Assembly (NCBI GenBank): GCA_016296285.1
Contig: JAEDJP010000001.1
Span: 1-52,332, forward strand
Direction of reading: 5' to 3'
From: Bacilli bacterium
GTDB taxonomy: Bacteria > Bacillota_I > Bacilli_A > RFN20 > CAG-826
DNA length: 52,332 nt
A program made the position numbers and the translations under genes. This document shows positions 1-7,553 of this stretch, piece by piece. Every line of letters starts with the position of its first letter. Position 1 is the first letter of the stretch. The notes beneath the pieces were generated by a model. That model was given only the letters and a program-made list of their open reading frames with translations. It was not told the origin of the DNA and did not search any database.

Positions 1-17
1 CGCCAAGACAGGATAAC

Positions 18-476
18 TTGAAATGGGACGAATACTTCATGGGCCTCGCCAAATTGAGCGCCCTCCGTTCCAAAGATCCCTCGACGCAAGTCGGCGCATG
101 CATCGTCGACCCTGATCACAAAGTCGTTTCCATCGGCTATAACGGCATGCCCCGCGGCGTCGATGACGAGGCCATCCCCTGGGGACATGGCGAAGGTCTC
201 GATTCGAAATACCTTTACGTTTGCCACGCGGAATTCAACGCGATTCTCAATAACCGCGATGGTTCCGCCCTCCAAGGCTGCACCATCTACGTCACCTTGT
301 TCCCTTGCAACGAATGCGCGAAAGCGATCGTCCAAGTCGGCATTAAGGAAGTGATTTTCGCGGACGACAAATACCACGATTCCGTGGAGAGCACGGCCTC
401 AAGGCGCATCCTTGAGCTCGCCGGAGTCTGTTATCGCCGCTACAAAGGCCGCGATGTGGAGATTTCTGTGAAGTGA
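18..476 (+). CDS. dCMP/CMP deaminase (ComEB-like)
   Basis: Zinc-dependent deaminase expected to convert dCMP to dUMP for dTTP synthesis in the cytosol. The 152-residue protein carries the full cytidine-deaminase zinc site: H70 and E72 in a CHAE motif, and C97 and C100 in PCNEC. Length matches bacterial dCMP deaminases (about 150 residues). The start is a TTG preceded by AGGA four bases upstream. The frame stays open to the window edge, but family members begin close to this WDEYFM segment, so the TTG is preferred. The gene overlaps the next one through GTGA, so it is the first visible gene of a tight operon that continues into the ECF transporter genes. A more general cytidylate deaminase role cannot be excluded. 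Confidence 0.93.
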   Translation: MKWDEYFMGLAKLSALRSKDPSTQVGACIVDPDHKVVSIGYNGMPRGVDDEAIPWGHGEGLDSKYLYVCHAEFNAILNNRDGSALQGCTIYVTLFPCNECAKAIVQVGIKEVIFADDKYHDSVESTASRRILELAGVCYRRYKGRDVEISVK

Positions 477-748
477 GATACTCCCCGTTCTATCGCATCA
501 TCGTCGTTGTCTTTTGCTTTGCGATTCTCGGGATTTTCGTCGTCCTTCCCTTTTTGAACGACCCATCCCCTAATTGGGTCGCCCTTTTCGTCTTGCTTGG
601 CATTTGGCTTGCCGCCCTCATTGGGACGATCATCGCGATGGAAATCGCATGGCATAAACGTTACAAAAAAGAAGACCAAGCCAAAGCCCTTGAAACGGTC
701 GAGAATTCCGCCGAGGAGACCGACGCCACGGAGGACGCCCATGAGTGA
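473..748 (+). CDS. Small two-helix membrane protein of unknown function
   Basis: A 91-residue protein that I do not recognise. It starts at a GTG overlapping the previous stop codon (GTGA) and its own stop lies inside the start region of ecfA1, so it is translationally coupled on both sides. Two hydrophobic segments (about residues 8-28 and 36-58) are followed by a basic cluster (HKRYKK) and a very acidic tail rich in Glu, Asp and Thr. This predicts a hairpin in the membrane with a cytoplasmic charged tail. Its position directly before the ECF module could mean a role in transporter assembly, but nothing in the sequence proves that. Confidence 0.75.
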   Translation: MRYSPFYRIIVVVFCFAILGIFVVLPFLNDPSPNWVALFVLLGIWLAALIGTIIAMEIAWHKRYKKEDQAKALETVENSAEETDATEDAHE

Positions 749-1565
749 TCCCATCCTCTCGGTCGAGCACCTTTCTTTTGCTTATGAGCAAGGCAAAGAC
801 GTCCTGAAAGATCTTTCGTTCGCCGTCGAGAAAGGCAGCTATGTCTGCGTCATCGGCCATAACGGCTCCGGGAAATCGACCCTTGCCAAGTGCATCATGG
901 GTTTGAACGGGGCATTCGAAGGGAAAATCCTGTTGTTTGGAGAACCCCTTTCCAGAAAGAACGTCTACGCCCTCCGCTCTCGCATCGGCATCGTCTTCCA
1001 GAACCCGGATAACCAATTCGTGGGCTCCACGGTTTCTGACGATATCGCCTTCGGCTTGGAAAACCGCCAAGTCCCAACCGCGGACATGCCGCGCATCATC
1101 GAGGAATTCGCTCACGAAGTCGGGATGGAGAACTTCCTCGACCACGAACCCCAGATGCTAAGCGGCGGCCAGAAGCAGCGCGTCGCCATCTCCGGCGTTC
1201 TCGCGATGCATCCGGACCTCATTCTTTTCGATGAAGCCACCGCGATGCTCGATCCCAAAGGCAAGCGTGAGATTTCCGCCCTCGTGGACAAGATGCGGCT
1301 CGAGAACCCCTCCCTGACCCTCCTTTCGATCACCCATGATGTCGAGGAAGCCGCGAAGGCCAATCAGGTCATCGTCATCGACAAGGGCAGCATCGTTTTC
1401 GCCGGCACTCCCGCGGAAGTGTTCGCGCACGAAAAAGAACTGGAAGCCATCCACTTAAGCGTTCCCTTTGGGTATGCCCTCGCATCGAGACTTCGCGAAA
1501 AAGGCATCGACGTCCCCCATGAATTGCATGATATAGACGCCTTGGAGGATTTCCTATGCCGATAA
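741..1565 (+). CDS. ecfA1: ECF transporter ATPase A1
   Basis: One of the two ATPases that, with EcfA2 and EcfT, energise uptake of vitamins and other micronutrients captured by S-components. The 274-residue protein has a Walker A motif GHNGSGKST (residues 39-47), the Q-loop in VFQNPDNQ typical of EcfA1, the signature LSGGQ at about 140-144 and the Walker B segment LILFDEAT. I chose the ATG at 741 over the longer frame from 597 because the upstream residues overlap the preceding gene out of frame and the family begins just before LSVEHLSFAY. It overlaps its upstream neighbour by 8 bases and ecfA2 by 10. No S-component gene is visible, so the S-components are encoded elsewhere, as in group II ECF systems. 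Confidence 0.95.
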   Translation: MSDPILSVEHLSFAYEQGKDVLKDLSFAVEKGSYVCVIGHNGSGKSTLAKCIMGLNGAFEGKILLFGEPLSRKNVYALRSRIGIVFQNPDNQFVGSTVSDDIAFGLENRQVPTADMPRIIEEFAHEVGMENFLDHEPQMLSGGQKQRVAISGVLAMHPDLILFDEATAMLDPKGKREISALVDKMRLENPSLTLLSITHDVEEAAKANQVIVIDKGSIVFAGTPAEVFAHEKELEAIHLSVPFGYALASRLREKGIDVPHELHDIDALEDFLCR

Positions 1566-2413
1566 TCTTCCGCGATGTCTGCTTCTCCTATGCCGAGAAG
1601 AATCCGATGGATCATCTCGCTTTGTCCCACCTTTCCTTTTCGATTGAGACGGGCAGTTTCACCGCCCTTGTCGGGAGGACGGGCTGCGGCAAATCCACCC
1701 TCGTCCAGCAAATCAACGCTTTGTTCCACCCCCTTTCCGGCGAGGTGGAGGTCGACGGCTATCTCAATTCGAGCGACAAGAAAAAGAGAACGAAGAAGAA
1801 CAAGGAACTTCGCAAGAAAGTCGGCCTTGTCTTCCAGTTCCCGGAATACCAGCTTTTCGAAGAATCCGTCTTGAAGGATGTCGTTTTCGGCCCCAAGAAT
1901 TTCGGGGCGAGCAAAGAAGAAGCTTTGGCCGCCGCCAAAGAGGCCCTTGCCCTCGTCGGGCTTGATGAATCGTTCTATGAGCGCTCCCCTTTTGAACTCT
2001 CCGGCGGGGAAAAGCGGCGCGTCGCGATCGCGGGCATCCTCGCTTGCCATCCCGAATATTTAATCGTGGATGAACCGACCGCGGGCCTTGACCCCAAAGG
2101 CGCCCAAGAGATGATGGATCTCTTCGAGGATATCCACCGGAAGGGCACGACGATCATCTTGGTCACTCACGACATGAATCTCGTCTTGCGTTACTGCGAC
2201 CGCGTCCTCGTCCTTGAAAACGGCAAACTCGTCGCGGACGATAGGCCAAGCGCCTTCTTCCAGCAAGACATGGACCGTTATTCGCTTGAGACACCTGCCC
2301 TTTATCGCTTCATGCAAGGCCTGAATGCCAAAGGCCTGAAACTGGATCAAGACGGCATTAGCGACGTGGATTCCCTCGCGGAAGCCATCGTGAAAGCGAG
2401 GAAACCGCGATGA
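1556..2413 (+). CDS. ecfA2: ECF transporter ATPase A2
   Basis: Second ATPase of the ECF module, pairing with EcfA1. It has Walker A GRTGCGKST, the Q-loop VFQFPEYQLF diagnostic of EcfA2, the signature LSGGEKRRV and Walker B DEPTAGLDP. At 285 residues it has normal length. It starts inside the end of ecfA1 and its stop overlaps the ecfT start as ATGA, so the three proteins are coupled. A short Lys/Arg-rich stretch (near residues 75-87) between Walker A and the Q-loop is common in this family. Confidence 0.95.
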   Translation: MPIIFRDVCFSYAEKNPMDHLALSHLSFSIETGSFTALVGRTGCGKSTLVQQINALFHPLSGEVEVDGYLNSSDKKKRTKKNKELRKKVGLVFQFPEYQLFEESVLKDVVFGPKNFGASKEEALAAAKEALALVGLDESFYERSPFELSGGEKRRVAIAGILACHPEYLIVDEPTAGLDPKGAQEMMDLFEDIHRKGTTIILVTHDMNLVLRYCDRVLVLENGKLVADDRPSAFFQQDMDRYSLETPALYRFMQGLNAKGLKLDQDGISDVDSLAEAIVKARKPR

Positions 2414-3270
2414 AAGCCTTCGCGCTTGGACGGTATGTCCCCGGCAATTCCTGGCTCCATCGCCTGGACCCCCGATTGAAGATCCTCTCCACCATCCTGC
2501 TCATGGTGTGCGTTTTCCTAAATTACAGTTCCTGGACCATGAGATACGCGATGATGGGGATCATGTTTTTGGTCATTTCGGTGCTTTTGTGGATGACCCG
2601 GATGAGTTTCCGAAGCGTCCTATCGAGCCTTCGCCATCTCTGGTTCATGGTCGTCTTCGTCCTCGTCATTTACATCTTCATGCCCAATAGCGTCCATGTC
2701 CTTCCCGTTGCTTGGGAACTCAATGGCTGGGTCGTCTATTGGGACGCCTTCGCGGAAGCCGGCCGCATCCTTCTGCGCCTCGTCATGATGGTCGAGCTCA
2801 CCTTGATCCTGACCGCCTCCACGAAGCCCCTCGATCTCACCTATGCCCTCGAATGGTATCTCACGCCTCTCAAGGTGTTCCATTTCCCTTCCGCGGAAGT
2901 CGCCATGACGATCTCGATCGCGCTTCGCTTCATCCCGACCCTTCTGGAAGATACCAACCGCGTCATGAAAGCCCAATCTTCCCGCGGCGTCGATTTCGAG
3001 CACGGCAGCCTTTGGAAACGCCTCATGGGCGTCACCTCCTTGGTCATCCCCCTCTTCGTCTCGAGCTTCATGCGTTCGGAAGAACTCGCCAACGCGATGG
3101 AATGCCGCGGCTACGATCCCCGCGCCAAAAGAACGCGCTACCACATCCTCAAATTCCATTGGCGCGACCTCCTTGGCTTCTTCCTCGTCGCCGCCTTGTT
3201 CGCTTTCTGCGTCACCACGGTCGCGATGGGCCTTGATTATTTCGCCCTCGCCGGCTTGGAGGTTCTATGA
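2410..3270 (+). CDS. ecfT: ECF transporter transmembrane component T
   Basis: Membrane scaffold of the ECF transporter, coupling the two ATPases to interchangeable S-components. The 286-residue protein begins with the family-typical GRYVPGNSWLHRLDPRLKI, has several hydrophobic segments, and carries the Ala-Arg-Gly-type coupling motifs as SSRGVDFE (about residues 192-199) and MECRGYDP (about 230-237). It overlaps ecfA2 by ATGA and truA by ATGA. Confidence 0.94.
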   Translation: MKAFALGRYVPGNSWLHRLDPRLKILSTILLMVCVFLNYSSWTMRYAMMGIMFLVISVLLWMTRMSFRSVLSSLRHLWFMVVFVLVIYIFMPNSVHVLPVAWELNGWVVYWDAFAEAGRILLRLVMMVELTLILTASTKPLDLTYALEWYLTPLKVFHFPSAEVAMTISIALRFIPTLLEDTNRVMKAQSSRGVDFEHGSLWKRLMGVTSLVIPLFVSSFMRSEELANAMECRGYDPRAKRTRYHILKFHWRDLLGFFLVAALFAFCVTTVAMGLDYFALAGLEVL

Positions 3271-4022
3271 AATACCTCGGCGTCGTTTCCTATTGCGGGA
3301 ACGCCTATTCGGGATTCGAACGCCAAAAAGATAAAACCACGATTCAGGGGACTCTTGAAAAAGAGCTCTCGTTTTTGCTTGGGACTCCCACGGGAATCAA
3401 GGGAGCCGGCAGGACGGATGGCAAGGTGAACGCGGAAGGTCAAACCTTCTCTTTTGAAGCAAAACCAATCGAGAACGTGGGTCGATTTCTCGATGCGCTG
3501 AACCGCCTTCTTCCTCGCGACATCGAAATGCTTGGCCTCTACCCCGTCCCCGATTCTTTCGATGCGCGTCACTCCTGCTGCGGCAAGCGGTACCGCTATC
3601 GCTTTTCCTATGGCTCGAAGATGCCTTTCGAAACGGCCACGGTCGCCTATATCGGGAATCGGACCGATTTCGATGAGAACGCGTTCCTCGAGGCAATTCG
3701 TCTTTTCGAAGGTGAGCATCGTTTCCACAACTTCACGACCAAGAAGGAAGACAAGGACGATTTCGTTCGTTTCGTGCATATCGAATCCGCTTCCGTTGAT
3801 GCCGAAAGAAGACAAGGAGAAGTGACCTTCGTCGCGAACGGATTCATGACCTACATGGTCCGCTTCCTCGTCGGCGCGGCTTTCAAAGCAGCATTCCATA
3901 CCGTAACGATTCCCTTCCTTAAAGAAAGGCTTGATTCGCCGGAAAGGCGTATCATTTCATTCAAAGCCCCGCCTGAGGGACTCACATTGCTTGAGGTTCT
4001 TTATCATGAAAGTTACCGCTAA
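3267..4022 (+). CDS. truA: tRNA pseudouridine(38-40) synthase TruA
   Basis: Isomerises U38-U40 in the tRNA anticodon arm. At 251 residues it has the usual length. The catalytic aspartate is D51 in GAGRTD. The residues after it read GKVNAEGQ, whereas the family norm is close to AGVHALGQ, so the usual His is Asn and the motif is partly altered. The remaining blocks (RYRYRF, FEGEHRFHNF, GNGFMTYMVRFLVG-like near the C terminus) are intact, so activity is likely. The gene overlaps ecfT upstream, and the next gene starts inside its 3' end. The ecfA1-ecfA2-ecfT-truA order is standard in Firmicutes. Confidence 0.93.
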   Translation: MKYLGVVSYCGNAYSGFERQKDKTTIQGTLEKELSFLLGTPTGIKGAGRTDGKVNAEGQTFSFEAKPIENVGRFLDALNRLLPRDIEMLGLYPVPDSFDARHSCCGKRYRYRFSYGSKMPFETATVAYIGNRTDFDENAFLEAIRLFEGEHRFHNFTTKKEDKDDFVRFVHIESASVDAERRQGEVTFVANGFMTYMVRFLVGAAFKAAFHTVTIPFLKERLDSPERRIISFKAPPEGLTLLEVLYHESYR

Positions 4023-4812
4023 TTATCACGGACACACATTTCGCTGCGGCCATGCTTTTGGCAAGGACGAGGAATACGTCCAAGCTGCCATCGAAATGGG
4101 ATTTGAGGTCATGGGGTTTGCCGACCACGTGATCCTTCCTCACTTCACGCAGCCGCACATGCGCGGGGATTACGACTTGCTCCCGGACTATCTTGCAAGC
4201 ATCGATCAGCTCAAGAAGAAATACGCGGGGCAAATCGAGATTTACAAAGGCTTTGAAGCCGAATGGCTTGGCCCCCTGTACGAGGATTATTACCGTGACC
4301 TCCTTCAAAGCGGCAAGATCGATTACTTGATTCTCGGCCAGCACGGGGAAATGCCGCGTCCGGATACCTTCGTATTTTTCCCGGGCTCCCAAACCCCGAA
4401 ACAAACGATTCTCCATTATGCAGACAAGATTGTCGAAGGGGCCAAGACGGGGCTATTCTCCTATATCGCCCACCCAGACGTCTTCGTGAACTGGTTCCAT
4501 TATTATGGAGAAGAAGGCGCGATTGCCGCCCGCAAGATCGCGGAAGTCGCTAAGGAAATGAACATCCCCCTTGAAGTGAATATTTCCTGCAGCAGGATGC
4601 AAGGGTTCGCTCTCGAAGCCGAGAACCTCCCCTTTTATCCGTTCCCGAGCTTTTGGGATATCGTCGCGGAAGTCGGGTGCGACGTCATCATCGGGGTCGA
4701 TGCCCATGCCCCGGACCACTACCGCTCTAAGTACTTCGATGAGTTCGTCGCTTTTTGCGAACGCCATCATCTCCACCGCCTTGACCGCCTGACCTTCCGC
4801 AAAGGGAAATAA
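4006..4812 (+). CDS. PHP-family phosphoesterase, histidinol-phosphatase-like
   Basis: Metal-dependent phosphoesterase of the PHP superfamily, closest in shape to HisJ/HisK histidinol phosphatase. The 268-residue protein has the metal ligands H8 and H10 (YHGHT), a FADH block, the glutamate in GFEAEW, an IAHPD block and a C-terminal GVDAHAP. I start it at the ATG at 4006, with GAGG nine bases upstream, rather than at 3931, because that removes 25 residues unlike the family. It overlaps truA by 17 bases. No other histidine biosynthesis gene is present, so the true substrate may be another small phosphate ester. Confidence 0.85.
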   Translation: MKVTANYHGHTFRCGHAFGKDEEYVQAAIEMGFEVMGFADHVILPHFTQPHMRGDYDLLPDYLASIDQLKKKYAGQIEIYKGFEAEWLGPLYEDYYRDLLQSGKIDYLILGQHGEMPRPDTFVFFPGSQTPKQTILHYADKIVEGAKTGLFSYIAHPDVFVNWFHYYGEEGAIAARKIAEVAKEMNIPLEVNISCSRMQGFALEAENLPFYPFPSFWDIVAEVGCDVIIGVDAHAPDHYRSKYFDEFVAFCERHHLHRLDRLTFRKGK

Positions 4813-4834
4813 GGTCTTTAAATTGGCTATTTTT

Positions 4835-4849
4835 CTCACTTTTAGTGAG
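4835..4849. promoter_or_regulatory. Short perfect inverted repeat before yebC
   Basis: CTCACT-TTT-AGTGAG is a 6-bp inverted repeat with a 3-base centre just upstream of the yebC -10 element. No T-run follows, so it is more likely an operator or a weak hairpin than a terminator of the preceding operon. Confidence 0.35.
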
Positions 4850-4858
4850 TGGTATAGT
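4850..4858 (+). promoter_or_regulatory. Extended -10 promoter of yebC
   Basis: TGG-TATAGT matches an extended -10 element (TGn TATAAT) about 27 bases before the yebC start codon. No good -35 hexamer lies at 16-18 bases, as is usual for extended -10 promoters. The gap after the previous operon supports separate transcription. Confidence 0.55.
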
Positions 4859-4884
4859 TATTCCGCATAAAACAAGGAGTTTTT

Positions 4885-5589
4885 ATGGGAAGACACTTTG
4901 AAGTCCGTGCGGCGGCTATGGCGGCCTCCGCGAAAGCGAAGTCTGCGATTTACATGCGCGCTTCGAAAGAAATCTACGCGGCAGCGAAATCCGGCGAACC
5001 GGATCCCAACAGCAACCTCGCTCTCCGCAGCGCCATCGAAAAATACCGCAAATCCTGCCCGAAAGACGTCATTGAGCGCGCCATTGAGAAGGCGAAAGGG
5101 GGCGATGCCGTCGCTTACATCCCCGGCCGTTATGAATTCATGGGCCCGGCGGGAAGCTACCTCATCATCGACACCCTCACCGATAACGTGAACCGCGCCC
5201 TCGTGAGCGTCCGCACCATCGTCACCCGCAAGGGCGGCAAGATGGCTGCCGTCGCCTACAACTTCGAGCAGCTCGGCGTCTTGAACTTCAAGGGCGCGAG
5301 CCGCGACGCCGTCGAGGAAGCCCTCATCATGGGCGATGTCGACGTTCGCGAAGTCACCGATGAAAACGGGGATATCCAAGTCCTCGTCGCTCCGGGCGAT
5401 CTCGAGAAAGCCAAGGAATGCCTCAAGGATCTTGGCGTCGCCGATTACGATCGCGCGGAAACCACCATGTACCCGAACGAATGGATCGAGGCCGAGGGCG
5501 AAGACCTGAAGCGTCTCCAGGACATCATGGCCCAGCTCGACGAATGCGAAGACGTCCAAGCCGTCTATACCAACGTCGACAACATCTAA
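4885..5589 (+). CDS. YebC/PmpR family regulatory protein
   Basis: YebC/TACO1 family protein. Members bind DNA as regulators or help ribosomes through polyproline stretches. The 234-residue protein starts with MGRHFEVRAAAMAASAKAKS, where most relatives have GRxSK/H..I...K..., and keeps the family blocks NLALRSAIEKYR, DVIERAIEKA, the YIPGRYEFMGPAGSY region and a GDVDVREV/MYPNEW C-terminal part. AAGGAG lies five bases before the ATG. It is a single gene with its own promoter and a strong terminator. Whether it acts on DNA or on the ribosome cannot be read from the sequence. Confidence 0.9.
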   Translation: MGRHFEVRAAAMAASAKAKSAIYMRASKEIYAAAKSGEPDPNSNLALRSAIEKYRKSCPKDVIERAIEKAKGGDAVAYIPGRYEFMGPAGSYLIIDTLTDNVNRALVSVRTIVTRKGGKMAAVAYNFEQLGVLNFKGASRDAVEEALIMGDVDVREVTDENGDIQVLVAPGDLEKAKECLKDLGVADYDRAETTMYPNEWIEAEGEDLKRLQDIMAQLDECEDVQAVYTNVDNI

Positions 5590-5612
5590 TCGCATCACCA
5601 TCGCAATGCAGA

Positions 5613-5643
5613 ACCGACCTCGACCTGAGGCCGGTTTTTTTCT
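5613..5643 (+). terminator. Rho-independent terminator of yebC
   Basis: Stem ACCG-A-CCTC / GAGG-C-CGGT with a GACCT loop, followed by nine T/C positions, mostly T. It separates yebC from the glycan locus. Confidence 0.88.
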
Positions 5644-5741
5644 TTTCATATACTTTTTTCCGAATTTTCTTCTCAGGTCAAAAAGAAGCGGTCATTTTGA
5701 CGAAAAAGCACCACTGGGTAGCGTATTTCATGCTCCGCGAT

Positions 5742-5756
5742 TCAAAAAAGTATATA
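5742..5756. promoter_or_regulatory. 15-base element shared with the lplB-araC intergenic region (copy 1)
   Basis: TCAAAAAAGTATATA is identical to positions 9833-9847. It lies 90 bases before the ATPase start codon here and 83 bases before the internal ATG of the permease gene there. Two identical 15-mers upstream of the two halves of one transport system suggest a common activator site, most simply for the AraC protein encoded between them. This is inference; part of the element is low complexity. Confidence 0.5.
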
Positions 5757-5778
5757 GATTTGTAAATTTTTGATTCCT

Positions 5779-5793
5779 AGTAAAGCGCTTACA
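5779..5793. promoter_or_regulatory. cre/LacI-type operator-like site upstream of the ATPase gene
   Basis: AGTAAAGCGCTTACA is a near palindrome around GCGC. It matches 13 of 15 positions of the catabolite-responsive consensus (WTGNAANCGNWNNCW), failing only at the TG step. It could bind CcpA or another LacI-family protein. Confidence 0.45.
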
Positions 5794-5831
5794 TTCCCTC
5801 TAAACTGGGGGTGAACGCTGGGAGAATCTTT

Positions 5832-7550
5832 ATGGAGACCAAGAATCGTCAAGACGCTTTGAGCCAAATCAAACACAAGAAAAAAGAAGACCGCATTCGC
5901 CAAAAGGCAATCGCGGAACAGCGCGAGCGCGTCTATAACGATATGGTCGCCTACGAGAAGAAACATCGCCGGGAACGCAAGATCGCCCCGAAGGATTCTT
6001 TCATCTCCTTGCAACACATCAACAAGATCTACGATAACCGCGTCCAGGCCGTCTTCGATTTCAACCTCGAGATCAAGCAGCACGAATTCATCGTCTTCGT
6101 CGGCCCTTCCGGCTGCGGCAAGTCGACCACCCTCCGCATGATCGCCGGCCTTGAAAACATCACCGCCGGCGACCTCTACATCGATCGCGTCTATGCTAAC
6201 GACCTCGAGCCAAAGAACCGCGACATCGCGATGGTCTTCCAGTCTTACGCCCTCTATCCCCATAAAAGTGTCGCGGGCAATATGTCCTTCGGCCTCAAGA
6301 TTCGGAAATTCCCGACCAAGGTTCTCGATAAAGAAGGCAAGCCCGTCCTCGCGATCAACAAAGGCTTGATCCGCGACTTGACCAAGGAACGCAAAAACCT
6401 GGCCCTCTTCCGGGAAGACTGCCTCGCGACGAACCCCGAACGGATCCCGCAAATCGACAAGGACCTCGCGGAACTCGACGAGAAGATCGCCTATCTTCAG
6501 GTCACTCCCGTCCAGAAATACGCGATGAAGCATCTCCCGAAAGAAGAGATCGCCTCCCGCGTTCTTTCCGCCGCCGAAATTCTTCAGATCACGGAATACC
6601 TCGACCGCAAGCCCAAAGCCCTCTCGGGTGGCCAATGCCAACGCGTCGCTCTTGGCCGCGCCATCGTCCGCAACGCGAAAGTCTTCCTCATGGACGAGCC
6701 GCTTTCGAACCTTGACGCCAAACTCCGCGTCCAGATGCGCTCGGAGATCATCAAACTCCACAATCGCCTCAACGCCACGACGATCTATGTCACCCATGAC
6801 CAGACGGAAGCCATGACGATGGCCACCCGCATCGTCGTCATGAACAAGGGCTACATTCAACAAATCGGCACCCCTGTCGAGATTTACAATCACCCCGCGA
6901 ACCTCTTTGTCGCGACCTTCATCGGCTCCCCGGCGATGAACCTTTTCCCCTCCACCTTCAAAAACGGGTCCGCCGTGTTCGAGGATGGTCTCGCCATGAA
7001 ACTCGAGGAAGGGTCCGAGGCCAAGGTGCAGGCATTCTATGAAAACGAGCTCGCCTCGTATCAAAAGGAAAAAGAGACGCTTCTTGCAGAGTTCAAGGAG
7101 CGGAACCTCCTCCTCGAGAAGCTGGAGCATCTCCGTTCGCTCCCCGCTTCCTCGAAGACGGATCACGAAATCAAGGAAACCGAATTCGAAATCGAGCAGG
7201 TCACCCGCTCCAACGAACGTCTTTCTTTCCTTGAGGACGCCATCGTCAAATACCAGGAATTCCTCGCGAAGAAAGAATTCGACATCGTCTTCGGCATCCG
7301 GCCGGAGGATATCTACGAAGAAGGAAAGGCCTATACGGATGGAATGTTGAGCGACCCGATCGCCGGCGTCGTGACCGTCCCCGAACTCCTTGGCCACGAA
7401 TATTTTGTCCACATCAATTTCGAGAACCGCGATTTGGTTGCAAAAATCGCGGCGAAACGTTTAATTAATGCGGAGGAAAACATCAACGTCGTGCTCGACC
7501 TCACGCGGGCCCATCTCTTCGATGCCGTCTCCTCCAAGATCATCGAATAA
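5832..7550 (+). CDS. MsmX/UgpC-type sugar ABC transporter ATPase with two coiled-coil inserts
   Basis: ATPase subunit for carbohydrate importers, on the cytoplasmic face. Walker A GPSGCGKST is at about 91-99, LSGGQ at 264-268, Walker B VFLMDEPL at 284-291, the H-loop is in YVTHDQ, and a C-terminal TOBE region includes FGIRPED near 487. At 572 residues it is about 200 longer than normal MsmX/MalK. The extra length is a basic 60-residue N-terminal extension, an insert at about 160-236 between the Q-loop region and the signature helix, and a Glu/Lys-rich coiled-coil insert at about 390-480 inside the TOBE region. I use the ATG at 5832 (GGGAG 7 bases upstream) rather than the GTG at 5811. A paralogue in the second locus has inserts at the same two places. 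It most likely powers the LplB/YtcP-type permease encoded from 9895. Confidence 0.9.
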   Translation: METKNRQDALSQIKHKKKEDRIRQKAIAEQRERVYNDMVAYEKKHRRERKIAPKDSFISLQHINKIYDNRVQAVFDFNLEIKQHEFIVFVGPSGCGKSTTLRMIAGLENITAGDLYIDRVYANDLEPKNRDIAMVFQSYALYPHKSVAGNMSFGLKIRKFPTKVLDKEGKPVLAINKGLIRDLTKERKNLALFREDCLATNPERIPQIDKDLAELDEKIAYLQVTPVQKYAMKHLPKEEIASRVLSAAEILQITEYLDRKPKALSGGQCQRVALGRAIVRNAKVFLMDEPLSNLDAKLRVQMRSEIIKLHNRLNATTIYVTHDQTEAMTMATRIVVMNKGYIQQIGTPVEIYNHPANLFVATFIGSPAMNLFPSTFKNGSAVFEDGLAMKLEEGSEAKVQAFYENELASYQKEKETLLAEFKERNLLLEKLEHLRSLPASSKTDHEIKETEFEIEQVTRSNERLSFLEDAIVKYQEFLAKKEFDIVFGIRPEDIYEEGKAYTDGMLSDPIAGVVTVPELLGHEYFVHINFENRDLVAKIAAKRLINAEENINVVLDLTRAHLFDAVSSKIIE

Positions 7551-7553
7551 TTC

